64,000 bases of DNA. Source: JANQJA01 sp047947185 (GTDB lineage Bacteria > Pseudomonadota > Gammaproteobacteria > Pseudomonadales > Azotimanducaceae). Below, piece by piece: positions 43,032 to 52,198 of this stretch (positions are counted from its first letter, which is position 1; every line of letters begins with the position of its first letter). Location of the stretch: contig CP170502.1 in assembly GCA_047947185.1 (NCBI GenBank), positions 4,836,001 to 4,900,000 of the forward strand. The letters run 5' to 3'. The translations under genes were made by a program, and so were the position numbers. The notes beneath the pieces are model-generated. The model saw nothing but the letters and a program-made list of their open reading frames with translations, ran no database searches and was not told where the DNA came from.

Positions 43032-43384
43032 TCCCGCAGGAGATCAAGTACGTTTTCCGGTGGCCGCCCAAGCACGGCCCGGTCTCCGCGTACTACTATG
43101 GGCCGCTCAATCAGTTTGGGTTCCGCCACCATGGCTTCGACGATCGCCTCGTCGGTCAGCGAATCATCCGCCAGTCCCCGCGCCTTGTAGGCATCTTCCC
43201 CCTTGCGCAGCAAGGCCCTGGGAGACATCCCCAGCATCTGCAGCAAGCGCTTCAGGGTTTGCGCCGATGGCGGTTGTTCAAGATAGCGGATGACCTCGGG
43301 CGTGATACCCTGCTCTTGTATCAGTGCCAGCGATTGTCTTGACTTGGAGCAGGCAGGATTATGATAAATTGTCACGTCACTCAT
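43028..43384 (-). CDS. arsC: Arsenate reductase (glutaredoxin-type ArsC)
   Basis: A 118-residue protein. The N-terminal Cys12 lies in NPACSKSRQSL and the conserved Arg residues in LIERPIVVRGDRAVLGRPPE. It reduces arsenate with glutathione/glutaredoxin. ArsC-like Spx proteins are an alternative, but the context of NPxCSKSR suits ArsC. The start is the ATG at 43384; the frame opening at 43891 covers the yihY gene and was rejected. No other ars gene is next to it. Confidence 0.85.
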   Translation of the reverse strand: MSDVTIYHNPACSKSRQSLALIQEQGITPEVIRYLEQPPSAQTLKRLLQMLGMSPRALLRKGEDAYKARGLADDSLTDEAIVEAMVAEPKLIERPIVVRGDRAVLGRPPENVLDLLRD

Positions 43385-43498
43385 GGTATCGACCTGGTTA
43401 CCTGGATCCGGTGCCCGATTGTAGAGACGACCTGCCGTCGGAACAAGTTGGCACTGTGCCTGCCGGCCGGGTTTCGCGAGGTTTGACGGGAAACGGCA

Positions 43499-44821
43499 AT
43501 GCTTGAAACTGCTGAACAGATCGTGCGTGGCATTGGCCGCTTTTTTGCCATGCTGGCGCGGGAGTACCTGGATGACGGCTGCCAGTCGACGGCAGCAGCC
43601 CTGACCTATCAAACACTGTTTGCCGTGGTACCCCTGCTGACAGTGACCTATGCCATGTTTAATGCGTTTGCCGCGTTTGAAGGGCTCAGCGCCCGGCTGG
43701 AAGAATTCATTTTTGCCAACGTGGTGCCCGAAAACGTTGGTGCCGTCCAGGAATACCTGAAGAGCTTTTCGGATCAGGCGCGAAGCCTGTCGGTACCGAG
43801 CCTGGTGCTGCTTGGCGTCACCGCGTTCCTCATGTTGTTCACCATCGAGAAGACGTTTAACGAAATCTGGCGGGTACGGGAACCGCGGCAAGGTTTCCAG
43901 CGTTTCCTCATGTACTGGGCACTGCTGACACTCGGACCAATCCTGCTGGGTATCGGTTTTGTGATTTCGACCTATGTCGTGTCACTGCCGCTGCTGAGCG
44001 GGGTGACGGGGTCTTCGGGCATGCTGAAGTTTGTCCCCGTACTGATGAGTGCAATGATGTTTACCATGATCTACCTTGCAGTGCCCAACTGCGTGGTGCC
44101 CTTCCGGCATGCCGCCATTGGTGGGGTGATGGTGGCAATTGTCTTTGAACTGGCGAAAGTGTCTTTCGCCAGCATCATGGCACAATCCAATTTTGAGGTT
44201 ATTTACGGAACTTTTGCGGCGGTGCCACTGTTCCTGTTGTGGATCTACCTGTCCTGGACCATCGTGCTTATGGGAGCGGAACTGGTCAAGGCGCTCAGTG
44301 TATTCCGGTTTGATGGCTGGGCCCATATCGAAACTCCTTTTGTCCAGATGCTGCTTATACTGGAGCAGTTCTATCGCGCACACCAGCGCGGTGAGGTCGT
44401 GCGTGAAGCGGACATCCGCAAGCTGTCAGACCGGATCAACGTGGCCGAGTGGAATGATCTGAAGGCCAGGCTGACCGAGCTTAACCTGATCAAGTCTATC
44501 GACAAGGGCGGTATCGTTCTGTCACGGGATCTGAAAGAAGTGTCGGTGTGGGATCTCTACCAGAGTGTTCCGTTTGACATGCCCGGTGATATCGGGGGTG
44601 AAAAAGCGTGGGAAAAAGTGTTTGCGGAAAAACTGAAGAAGATCACCGGACGTAACAAGGAATATCTGGACATGGATCTCGAGACATTGTTTGAGGCCAG
44701 GGAAACGGCAGTGGATGCGTCGACGCCTGCGCCGGCCGCACCTGCGCCGGCCACACCTCAGCCGGCCACACCTCAGCCGGCGACTGCCCACGATGAATTG
44801 CCAAAGGAAAAAGTACAGTGA
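43499..44821 (+). CDS. YihY/BrkB-family inner membrane protein with long C-terminal tail
   Basis: A 440-residue protein: about 290 residues of a six-helix YihY/BrkB domain, then a winged-helix-like cytosolic domain (about 280-380) and a Pro/Ala repeat tail (ASTPAPAAPAPATPQPATPQ). The family was misnamed RNase BN; the role is unknown. It overlaps the tlpA-like gene by 4 bases. DNA in the tail holds a 15-bp tandem repeat (44746-44775). Confidence 0.8.
   Translation: MLETAEQIVRGIGRFFAMLAREYLDDGCQSTAAALTYQTLFAVVPLLTVTYAMFNAFAAFEGLSARLEEFIFANVVPENVGAVQEYLKSFSDQARSLSVPSLVLLGVTAFLMLFTIEKTFNEIWRVREPRQGFQRFLMYWALLTLGPILLGIGFVISTYVVSLPLLSGVTGSSGMLKFVPVLMSAMMFTMIYLAVPNCVVPFRHAAIGGVMVAIVFELAKVSFASIMAQSNFEVIYGTFAAVPLFLLWIYLSWTIVLMGAELVKALSVFRFDGWAHIETPFVQMLLILEQFYRAHQRGEVVREADIRKLSDRINVAEWNDLKARLTELNLIKSIDKGGIVLSRDLKEVSVWDLYQSVPFDMPGDIGGEKAWEKVFAEKLKKITGRNKEYLDMDLETLFEARETAVDASTPAPAAPAPATPQPATPQPATAHDELPKEKVQ
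44746..44775. repeat. 15-bp tandem repeat in yihY tail
   Basis: GCCGGCCACACCTCA occurs twice in succession (44746-44760, 44761-44775), followed by a further partial GCCGG. It encodes the repeated PATPQ units of the proline-rich tail. Confidence 0.85.
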
Positions 44822-45267
44822 AGATGCGGAAGCTGTTAACAGGCGTGTTGTTGCTGGCCCTGGTTGGCTGCGCGCCGCCGCCGGATTTTTTTGACATCAA
44901 CGGCGTTGGGCATCGCTACGCGGACCTGCAGGACAAGTGGATTGTGGTGAATTACTGGGCAACCTGGTGTGCACCCTGTATCAAGGAGATACCTGAGTTG
45001 AACGCCCTGGCGGAAGACCACGCCGGGACCCTGGTTGTGCTGGGCGTGAATTTTGACCAGCCGGAGGGCGAGAAAGCCCTGGCTGACGCCCGAAAGCTTA
45101 AAATAGCCTTCCCTGTCTACGCGGAAGATCCCCACGAGCGACTGGGGGTGGAGAAGCCGGAAGTCCTGCCGACGACTTTTGTGTTTGCCCCGGGTCTTGA
45201 TCTGCGAGCGACGCTGGTTGGGCCCCAAACCGAGGCCAGTCTGCTGGAGGTAATGCAGCTGGACTAG
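44818..45267 (+). CDS. TlpA-like thioredoxin-fold lipoprotein
   Basis: A 149-residue protein with a lipoprotein signal (LALVGC, Cys18 from the GTG start) and a thioredoxin active site WCAPC at about 51-55. It probably acts in the periplasm on disulfide reduction or cytochrome c assembly. The GTG at 44818 overlaps the yihY stop (GTGA); an ATG at 44824 is also possible. Confidence 0.82.
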   Translation: MKMRKLLTGVLLLALVGCAPPPDFFDINGVGHRYADLQDKWIVVNYWATWCAPCIKEIPELNALAEDHAGTLVVLGVNFDQPEGEKALADARKLKIAFPVYAEDPHERLGVEKPEVLPTTFVFAPGLDLRATLVGPQTEASLLEVMQLD

Positions 45268-45281
45268 CCTTCGAATTGCGG

Positions 45282-47006
45282 TTAACTGCGTTCAGCCAGC
45301 ACAGTTTCTGTCACCTGTTGCGCCACGTCGTCCAGCGCAATGTCCCGGCTCTGGCCCACGGCACGGGCGACATATTCGACCATACCTTTTTCCAGACCAC
45401 GGTCACCAACGACCACACGATGGGGGATGCCAATCAACTCTGCATCAGCAAACTTGACGCCGGGCCGAACATTGTCGCGATCGTCCAGCAGGACATCAAT
45501 ACCAGCGGCAACCAGGGATTCGTAGATCAATTCGGCCGTCTGGCTGACGGCTTCAGACTTGTGCGCATTGATGGGAATGACAATCACCTCAAACGGCGCA
45601 ACCACGGTTGGCCAGATCATACCCGCTTTGTCGTGATACTGCTCAATGATTGCGGCGACGAGCCTGGATACACCCATGCCATAACAGCCCATGATCATCG
45701 TGGCTGCCTTGCCCTGTTCATCAAGTACGGTAGCGTTCATGGGCCGGGAATACTTGTCACCGAGCTTGAAGATATGCCCCACCTCAATGCCCCGCTTGAA
45801 CTGCAGGACACCCTTGCCGTCTGGTGATGCGTCACCTTCCACAACTTCGCGCAGGTCGGCAGTGTCGGTGAATGAGGCATCACGGCCCCAATTGACATTG
45901 GTCAGATGGTAGCCATTCCGATTGGCCCCACAGACAAAATTCACCAGCACTGCCGCGTCGCGGTCCGCGATAATGGGCATTGCCAGGTTGACCACGCCCA
46001 GTGAACCCGGCTGGCAGCTGGTGGCGCGCTCGATGTCTTCATCGCTGGCCATTTCCAGGGGTGAGGCGATGCCGGACAGCTTCTGCGCTTTTAACGGATT
46101 GAGTTGATGGTCTCCGCGCAGTACCAGGGCAACCAGCGGAGCATCTGTGCCTTTGACGATCAGGGTCTTGACGGTTTGCCTGGGGTCGACAGCCAGTAAC
46201 GCGGAAACGGCCTCAATGGTCCTGGCGTCGGGTGTTGCGACTTCCGCCATTGCAGCTGGCGCCTGGCTGGTGTCAGCAACCGGTGCCAACGCTTCTGCCA
46301 TTTCCACGTTTGCGGCGTAGGCGCTTTCGGTGCTGAATGCAATGCGGTCCTCACCGGACTCAGCCAGTATGTGAAATTCCATTGAGGCATTGCCGCCAAT
46401 ACTGCCGGTGTCGGCCAGTACTGCACGGTAGTCCACGTGCAGGCGGTCCAGAATGGTGCAGTAAGCCGCATGCATTGCCATATAGGTTTCGTCCAGGCTG
46501 GCGTCACTGAGGTGGAAAGAATAGGCATCTTTCATCAGGAACTCGCGAGCCCGGAGTAAGCCAAAACGGGGCCGGGTCTCGTCCCGGAACTTGGTCTGGA
46601 TCTGGTAATAGTTGACCGGTAGCTGTCGATGGCTCTTGAGTTCGTTTCGCGCAATATCGGTAATGACTTCCTCGTGGGTTGGCCCAAAACAGAAGTCGCG
46701 CTGGTTGCGATCAAAAATCTTGAGCAGCAATCCCTCATCGTATTGTTGCCAGCGTCCGGACTCTTGCCAGAGTTCAGCAGGCTGGATTGTTGGCATCAGA
46801 ACCTCCTGGGCGCCGGTGCGGTTCATTTCCTCCCGGATGATGCGTTCAACCTTTTGCAGTACGCGCAGGCCAATTGGCATCCAACTGTAAATGCCCGATG
46901 CCAGCTTGCGAATGAATCCGGCACGGATCAGGAGCTGGTGGCTGGCGATCTCGGCGTCCGCCGGCGTTTCCTTGAGGGTCGTAATGGTGTATCGGGATGC
47001 GCGCAT
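45282..47006 (-). CDS. proS: Prolyl-tRNA synthetase
   Basis: A 574-residue class II synthetase. Class II motifs are present (RFGLLRAREFLMKDAYSFH for motif 2), the editing INS domain lies about 230-380 (NPLKAQKLSGIASPLEMASDE), and GCYGMGVSRLVAAIIEQ is motif 3. The length is that of the bacterial type. The ATG at 47006 suits. It is divergent/tail-to-tail with tlpA at 45267. Confidence 0.95.
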   Translation of the reverse strand: MRASRYTITTLKETPADAEIASHQLLIRAGFIRKLASGIYSWMPIGLRVLQKVERIIREEMNRTGAQEVLMPTIQPAELWQESGRWQQYDEGLLLKIFDRNQRDFCFGPTHEEVITDIARNELKSHRQLPVNYYQIQTKFRDETRPRFGLLRAREFLMKDAYSFHLSDASLDETYMAMHAAYCTILDRLHVDYRAVLADTGSIGGNASMEFHILAESGEDRIAFSTESAYAANVEMAEALAPVADTSQAPAAMAEVATPDARTIEAVSALLAVDPRQTVKTLIVKGTDAPLVALVLRGDHQLNPLKAQKLSGIASPLEMASDEDIERATSCQPGSLGVVNLAMPIIADRDAAVLVNFVCGANRNGYHLTNVNWGRDASFTDTADLREVVEGDASPDGKGVLQFKRGIEVGHIFKLGDKYSRPMNATVLDEQGKAATMIMGCYGMGVSRLVAAIIEQYHDKAGMIWPTVVAPFEVIVIPINAHKSEAVSQTAELIYESLVAAGIDVLLDDRDNVRPGVKFADAELIGIPHRVVVGDRGLEKGMVEYVARAVGQSRDIALDDVAQQVTETVLAERS

Positions 47007-47155
47007 AATCGTGTTCTTGTGTCTGTGGTCGCCATTCTAGCACCGCGCCCGTGGCCGGTGACACGCGGAAATTTGTAAAAGTTATTCCGTCCTGACTAAC
47101 ATGTTCATCTTGTCGCAACGCCGGCGTGCGGGTTTGTGCGGGACAGGTCCGGGAC

Positions 47156-47185
47156 AAAAAAAAGGCTGCAGATGCAGCCTTTTTG
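47156..47185 (-). terminator. Rho-independent terminator of the HU-like gene
   Basis: GGCTGCA / TGCAGCC stem with a 2-base loop. The minus-strand read ends in a run of eight Ts (47163 down to 47156), so it suits the HU-like gene. The plus side also has five Ts. Confidence 0.88.
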
Positions 47186-47221
47186 AGAGTAAACCCTGAA
47201 ATAACGGGTTTCGACTCCTGC

Positions 47222-47605
47222 TTACACCATTTCTTTCAGACCCTTCAGCGGCAGAATGCGAACCCTGGTGCTGGCGGGCTTGGCTGCAACGTCCATGACT
47301 TCACCCGGGCGGAAAGGATTGGGAACGTTCTTGCGAGCCTTGGTGGCAGGCTTTTTGACGGTCTTGATCTTGAGCAGACCGGGCATGGTGAACTCGCCGG
47401 CACCACCTTTCCTGATGTGTCTTTCGATGATTGATGAAAGCTCATCCAGAACGGCCGAAACCTGCTTTTTGCTGAGTTCGGTGTTGGTGGCAATTTCTGC
47501 AAGAATTGTGCTCTTGGTATATTTGTCCTTGATTGCAGGTGCCTTTTTTGGTGCAGCTTTGGTTGCGGCAGGTTTGGCTTTTGCTATCGCCTTTTTTGCG
47601 GCCAT
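47222..47605 (-). CDS. HU-family DNA-binding protein with Lys/Ala-rich N-terminal tail
   Basis: A 127-residue nucleoid protein. Residues about 32-120 are an HU/IHF-like fold (LSKKQVSAVLDELSSIIERH, RKNVPNPFRPGEVM is the arm tip), but the first 27 residues are a Lys/Ala/Pro tail (AAKKAIAKAKPAATKAAPKK) like histone H1 or AlgP. The arm is diverged from true HU. The ATG at 47605 has AAGGAAAA upstream. The promoter at 47698 and a terminator make it monocistronic. Confidence 0.85.
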   Translation of the reverse strand: MAAKKAIAKAKPAATKAAPKKAPAIKDKYTKSTILAEIATNTELSKKQVSAVLDELSSIIERHIRKGGAGEFTMPGLLKIKTVKKPATKARKNVPNPFRPGEVMDVAAKPASTRVRILPLKGLKEMV

Positions 47606-47697
47606 TCGATTTTCCTTGTGGGTTGGGTTAAGTACGAATCTTCTGGAGTTTCCAAGATCTCTGTCTAAAAAGGTGGAGGCCCCCTTTTTGTGGTGCC

Positions 47698-47726
47698 TTT
47701 ATAGCCGATTGGCTTTATAGCCGCAA
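47698..47726 (-). promoter_or_regulatory. Promoter of the HU-like gene
   Basis: On the minus strand TTGCGG (47726-47721), a 17-base spacer and TATAAA (47703-47698) form a good sigma-70 promoter about 95 bases before the ATG. A near-duplicate CTTTATAGCCG (47696-47706 and 47712-47722) overlaps it. Confidence 0.6.
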
Positions 47727-47839
47727 TAGCGATCCGACCGGAAACGCGAAAAAAGACGGTGTTTTACGGTGCCAAATGTCGAGCGACATGCGCAGGTGAG
47801 GTGGATCTCTGAATATAGGAAAAGTGAAATGTGGGTCGT

Positions 47840-47868
47840 GTCGCCTATTTCAATGATTGCGGTATAAT
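47840..47868 (+). promoter_or_regulatory. Promoter before fmdB-aspS
   Basis: A perfect TATAAT at 47863-47868, 58 bases before the fmdB ATG at 47926. The -35 region 17 bases upstream is GTCGCC, a poor match, so an activator or a relaxed -35 is likely. Confidence 0.5.
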
Positions 47869-47925
47869 GCGCGGCCGTCGCTTCCGGAGCGCCGCGCTGT
47901 TCCGGCAGAACCAGAGGAAAATCCC

Positions 47926-48312
47926 ATGCCAATTTACGAGTACGAATGTAAAGCCTGTGGCCACAGGTTGGAAAAGATACAGAAATTCAGCGATGAACCG
48001 CTGAAAGATTGTCCTGCTTGTGCGAAACCGGAACTCAGCAAGCTGGTCTCCGCAGCGGCATTCAGACTGAAAGGTGGTGGCTGGTACGAGACTGATTTCA
48101 AGAGCGGCGGCAAGAAAAACGTGCTGCACGGTGGCTCGGAAGGTGGCGGCGGAGACGGTGGTGGCAGCGAAAGCGGTAGCGCTGCCAGCGGCGGTGCCGG
48201 TGCTGAGAGCAAACCGGCTGACGCGGCGAAGGGCGGCACAACTGGCGGGGATACCAGCACGTCCAAGTCAGACAGCGGGAAGAAAGGTGACGCCTCGGCG
48301 GCCGCAACCTGA
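47926..48312 (+). CDS. FmdB-family zinc ribbon protein
   Basis: A 128-residue protein. The first 60 residues are an FmdB zinc ribbon with two Cys pairs (CKAC and CPAC), plus the typical PIYEYEC start. A long Gly/Ser-rich low-complexity tail follows (for example GGSEGGGGDGGGSESGSAAS), so the protein is longer than the core family. The role is unknown; it often precedes aspS in this synteny. The ATG at 47926 fits. Confidence 0.85.
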   Translation: MPIYEYECKACGHRLEKIQKFSDEPLKDCPACAKPELSKLVSAAAFRLKGGGWYETDFKSGGKKNVLHGGSEGGGGDGGGSESGSAASGGAGAESKPADAAKGGTTGGDTSTSKSDSGKKGDASAAAT

Positions 48313-48412
48313 TACCAAACCTTCAATTCAGCAGGCGCTGGACCGGCATTTCGGACATGCGGGCCAGGGTCCTGAACCACTTCCATAACAATGACAGGGC
48401 GGGGTTAACAAA

Positions 48413-50176
48413 ATGCGCAGCCACTATTGTGGCCAGCTTCAGGATACTGATATCGGCGAAGAAGTATCCCTGTATGGCTGGGTTCACCGAAGACGAGATC
48501 ACGGTGGGGTCATTTTCCTCGATATGCGCGACCGCGAAGGTATTGTGCAGGTTGTGTTTGATCCGGACACCGAAGCCGCGTTTGCACTTGCTGATCAGGT
48601 TCGTAATGAATACGTGCTGGCAATCAAAGGCCGGGTACGTGCCAGGGATGCTGCTGCGGTCAATCCCAAGATGGCCACCGGGACAATTGAGGTGCTTGGC
48701 CAACAGATCGAAATTCTCAATGTCTCGGAAACGCCTCCCTTCCAGCTTGATGAATACTCGGATGCGGGTGAAGACGTCCGGCTCAGGAACCGGTTTATTG
48801 ATCTGCGTCGGCCGGAAATGCAATGGCGGCTGCGGACGCGTTCAGAAGTGGTACACCGGGTACGCAATTTCCTGAGTGAGCGTGGTTTTATTGATATAGA
48901 AACGCCGATTCTCACCAAGGCTACACCCGAGGGTGCACGCGACTACCTGGTACCCAGCCGGACGCATCCCGGACAGTTTTTTGCCCTGCCGCAATCCCCC
49001 CAGTTGTTCAAGCAGCTGCTGATGATGTCGGGCTTCGATCGCTACTACCAGATCGCCAGGTGTTTTCGCGACGAGGATTTGAGGGCAGACAGGCAGCCCG
49101 AGTTTACCCAGGTTGATATTGAAACCACGTTTATGGGTGAGCAGGAGATCATGGACCTGGTAGAGGATCTGCTGCGTGAGCTGTTCCAGCAGACACTGGG
49201 TGTTGAACTCGCCAGGTTCCCCGTGATCACCTATGCCGAGGCGATGGAGAAATACGGTACTGACCGGCCTGACCTCCGATTCGACCTGCCGCTCATCGAG
49301 ATTCGGGACCTTATGCAGGACGTGGAGTTCAAGGTGTTCAGTGGCCCGGCGACCGACCCTGGGTCGCGCGTTGTTGCGCTGCGCCTGCCGGACGGTGACC
49401 GGCTCAGCCGCAAGAACATCGATGACTATACGAAGTTTGTGAGCATCTACGGTGCCCGGGGGCTTGCTTACATCCGCGTGAATGACATAGATGCCGGTAT
49501 CGACGGACTGCAGTCACCAATATTGAAATTCCTGCCGCCCGAAGTGGTGGCAAGTATCCTGCAACGGGTCGGTGCAGCAAACCGTGACATCATCTTCTTC
49601 GGGGCTGACCGGTCGTCGGTTGTGAACGATGCCATGGGTGCGCTGCGCAGCCGGCTGGCTGAGGATCTTCAACTGTATGAATGTGACTGGGCAACCTGTT
49701 GGGTAACCGATTTTCCCATGTTCGAACGGGACGGGAACGGTCACTGGAGTTCGTTGCACCATCCATTCACCTGTCCGACGGGGACCCCCGAGGAGGTGCT
49801 TCAGAACCCGGGTGCCGCGCTCTCACGCGCTTATGACGTGGTGATTAACGGGCACGAGGTTGGGGGTGGCTCAATCCGTATCCATCAGGCAGAGATGCAG
49901 AAGGCAATCTTCCGCGTGCTGCAGCTTGATGAGAACGAGGCGAATGTCAAATTTGGCTTCCTGCTTGACGCGCTCCGCTATGGTGCACCGCCCCACGGTG
50001 GGCTTGCGCTTGGCCTGGACCGACTGGTGATGCTGTTGGTTGGCACCAATGCCATTCGCGATGTCATTGCATTTCCAAAAACGCAGACCGCCGCATGTCT
50101 GCTGACTTCCGCCCCGAGCGAAGTAGATGAAATGCAACTGCGGGAACTGGGCGTTTCAATTATCAAAAGATCCTGA
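48413..50176 (+). CDS. aspS: Aspartyl-tRNA synthetase
   Basis: A 587-residue class IIb synthetase. An N-terminal OB fold (YGWVHRRRDHGGVIFLDMRDREG, about 21-43), motif 2 FRDEDLRADRQPEFTQVD and motif 3 GLALGLDRLVML are clear. The length and the GAD-like insertion are bacterial type. ATG at 48413. First of the aspS-yebC-ruvCAB set. Confidence 0.95.
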   Translation: MRSHYCGQLQDTDIGEEVSLYGWVHRRRDHGGVIFLDMRDREGIVQVVFDPDTEAAFALADQVRNEYVLAIKGRVRARDAAAVNPKMATGTIEVLGQQIEILNVSETPPFQLDEYSDAGEDVRLRNRFIDLRRPEMQWRLRTRSEVVHRVRNFLSERGFIDIETPILTKATPEGARDYLVPSRTHPGQFFALPQSPQLFKQLLMMSGFDRYYQIARCFRDEDLRADRQPEFTQVDIETTFMGEQEIMDLVEDLLRELFQQTLGVELARFPVITYAEAMEKYGTDRPDLRFDLPLIEIRDLMQDVEFKVFSGPATDPGSRVVALRLPDGDRLSRKNIDDYTKFVSIYGARGLAYIRVNDIDAGIDGLQSPILKFLPPEVVASILQRVGAANRDIIFFGADRSSVVNDAMGALRSRLAEDLQLYECDWATCWVTDFPMFERDGNGHWSSLHHPFTCPTGTPEEVLQNPGAALSRAYDVVINGHEVGGGSIRIHQAEMQKAIFRVLQLDENEANVKFGFLLDALRYGAPPHGGLALGLDRLVMLLVGTNAIRDVIAFPKTQTAACLLTSAPSEVDEMQLRELGVSIIKRS

Positions 50177-50192
50177 GAGGAAGCGAAAGACA

Positions 50193-50930
50193 ATGGCTGG
50201 CCACAGCAAATGGGCAAACATCAAACATCGCAAGGCCGGGCAGGACGCAAAGCGTGGCAAGGTCTTTACCAAGATCATTCGCGAGTTGACGGTTGCGGCG
50301 CGCGACGGTGGTGGTGTTATTGAAGACAACCCGGCGCTTCGCACCATTGTCGAAAAGGCGAAAGCGGCCCAGATGCCCAAGGATACCATGGAGCGCGCCA
50401 TCGCCCGTGGTGCGGGTGGGCAGGACGGGAATGACCTGCTTGGTCTGACTTATGAAGGTTATGGTCCGGGTGGTGTAGCGGTTTTTGTCGAAACCATGAC
50501 GGACAACCGGAATCGTACCGTGGCTGAAGTCAGACACGCGTTCAGCAAGGCTGGCGGCAACCTGGGTACCGACGGGTCGGTGGCCTACCTGTTCGACAAG
50601 AAAGGGCAGATCAGCTTTGATCCCGGTGTGGACGAGGACAGCCTGATGGAAATTGCCATCGAGGCGGGCGCAGCTGATGTCGAAACCGGTGACGATGGTG
50701 CCATTGAGGTCTTTACCGCGCCGGAAGATTTCCACCGGGTCCGGGAAGCGCTGGTGGGTGGCGGTTTTGAGCCAGCGTCAGCAGAAATTGCCATGGTGCC
50801 ACAAACCTATAGTGACCTTGACACTGATACTGCGGAAAAAGTTTTGCGGCTGCTGGATGCGCTCGAGGACCTGGATGATGTCCAGAACGTCTATACCAAT
50901 GCCAGTTTCCCGGAAGATTTCACGGGCTGA
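50193..50930 (+). CDS. yebC: YebC/PmpR-family transcriptional or translational regulator
   Basis: A 245-residue protein with the family start MAGHSKWANIKHRKAGQDAKRGK. Members act as regulators or help ribosomes at proline stretches. The ATG at 50193 has GAGGAAG about 10 bases upstream; the frame opening at 50127 lies in aspS and was rejected. Confidence 0.92.
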   Translation: MAGHSKWANIKHRKAGQDAKRGKVFTKIIRELTVAARDGGGVIEDNPALRTIVEKAKAAQMPKDTMERAIARGAGGQDGNDLLGLTYEGYGPGGVAVFVETMTDNRNRTVAEVRHAFSKAGGNLGTDGSVAYLFDKKGQISFDPGVDEDSLMEIAIEAGAADVETGDDGAIEVFTAPEDFHRVREALVGGGFEPASAEIAMVPQTYSDLDTDTAEKVLRLLDALEDLDDVQNVYTNASFPEDFTG

Positions 50931-51000
50931 GCAACGCGCAGGACTCTCACCTGATTTCATGGTGTGGTAACCTTGGGCTAAATTTGCCCTGGTTCAAGAC

Positions 51001-51540
51001 ATGACCCTAATCCTGGGAATTGATCCCGGCTCCAGAGTGACCGGCTACGGCGTCATCCGGTCGGTGGGTTCACGCCAGCAGTATCTTGCCAGCGGGTGTA
51101 TCAGAACCACAGACAAAACTGGTTTGCCGCAGAAACTCGGAGAAATTTTTGCCGGGATTGGCGAGGTGATCGAACTGTACGCTCCCACGGAAATTGCGAT
51201 CGAGAAAATTTTTATGGCGCGCAGCGCTGAATCTGCCCTGAAGCTTGGTCATGCGCGTGGTGTCGCCATTGCTGCAGCAGTCGCCAGGGGGCTGCCGGTG
51301 TACGAATATGAGGCAAAAAAGGTCAAGCAGGCGATTGTGGGCACAGGGGGCGCAGCCAAGAGCCAGGTGCAGCACATGGTCCAGCGGTTGCTGGCGTTGC
51401 CCGGTGCACCCCAACAGGACGCTGCAGACGCTCTGGCCGTGGCGCTGTGCCATGTACAGACCCAGCACACGCTGGCGCGGATGGCGGGCGGTGCCACCAC
51501 CTTCAGGCGGGGTCGTCATGTGTTGGTGGAGAAATCATGA
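51001..51540 (+). CDS. ruvC: Holliday junction resolvase RuvC
   Basis: A 179-residue endonuclease. The catalytic acids are at IDPGSRVTGYG (Asp7), AIEKIFM (Glu) and AADALAVALCH (Asp). It resolves Holliday junctions with RuvAB. ATG at 51001. Its TGA overlaps the ruvA ATG by 4 bases. Confidence 0.95.
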   Translation: MTLILGIDPGSRVTGYGVIRSVGSRQQYLASGCIRTTDKTGLPQKLGEIFAGIGEVIELYAPTEIAIEKIFMARSAESALKLGHARGVAIAAAVARGLPVYEYEAKKVKQAIVGTGGAAKSQVQHMVQRLLALPGAPQQDAADALAVALCHVQTQHTLARMAGGATTFRRGRHVLVEKS

Positions 51541-52118
51541 TCGGCCGGCTTCGTGGCAGGGTACTGGAAGCGGGCATGACGCAGCTTTTGCTTGATGTGC
51601 AGGGTGTGGGTTACGAGGTGGAGATTTCGCTTGCGACCCACGCGGCCATTGCAGGCAGCACTGAAGAGATAGCGCTGTTTACCCACCTTGTTGTTCGTGA
51701 AGACGCACACCAGTTGTTCGGGTTTGCGACCCTTGCCGAGCGGGACCTGTTTCGGGCGCTGATCAAGGTGAATGGTGTTGGTCCACGGCTTGCCGTCACT
51801 ATTCTGTCAGGCATGGATGCCGCCGGACTGGTGGGTGCAGTTCGGGACAAGGACGTCAAGGCGCTGGTTGCCCTGCCGGGTGTTGGCAAAAAGACCGCAG
51901 AACGCCTGATTATCGATTTGCGGGACCGTCTGCCGGAACAGATGGCTGTTGGCCCCAGGGCCGGACCGCCGGTCAGCGATGCGTTTGGTGATGCTGAAGC
52001 CGCCCTGATTGGACTCGGCTTCAAACCACAGCAAGCCGCGATGGCGTTGTCCCGGGTCGAGAATCCGGCAGCGGATGTTGAAACCCTGATCAGGCAGGCC
52101 CTGAAATCGCTGGGTTAG
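51537..52118 (+). CDS. ruvA: Holliday junction branch migration protein RuvA
   Basis: A 193-residue protein. MIGRLRGRVLEAG starts the OB fold, the two HhH motifs are VNGVGPRLAVTIL and LPGVGKKTAERL, and the C-terminal domain III binds RuvB. The start ATG at 51537 overlaps the ruvC stop. Confidence 0.95.
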   Translation: MIGRLRGRVLEAGMTQLLLDVQGVGYEVEISLATHAAIAGSTEEIALFTHLVVREDAHQLFGFATLAERDLFRALIKVNGVGPRLAVTILSGMDAAGLVGAVRDKDVKALVALPGVGKKTAERLIIDLRDRLPEQMAVGPRAGPPVSDAFGDAEAALIGLGFKPQQAAMALSRVENPAADVETLIRQALKSLG

Positions 52119-52198
52119 TTTCGGGACAGGCTACGCTTCGGCTGGTGTTGTGGCAGAATTGCGGCGTTTGCCGCCCCATTACCTGGTAATTTTTTGAC

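Noticed and set aside
43385..43891. Extended reading frame of arsC
   Set aside because: It overlaps yihY in antisense and adds sequence with no ArsC similarity.
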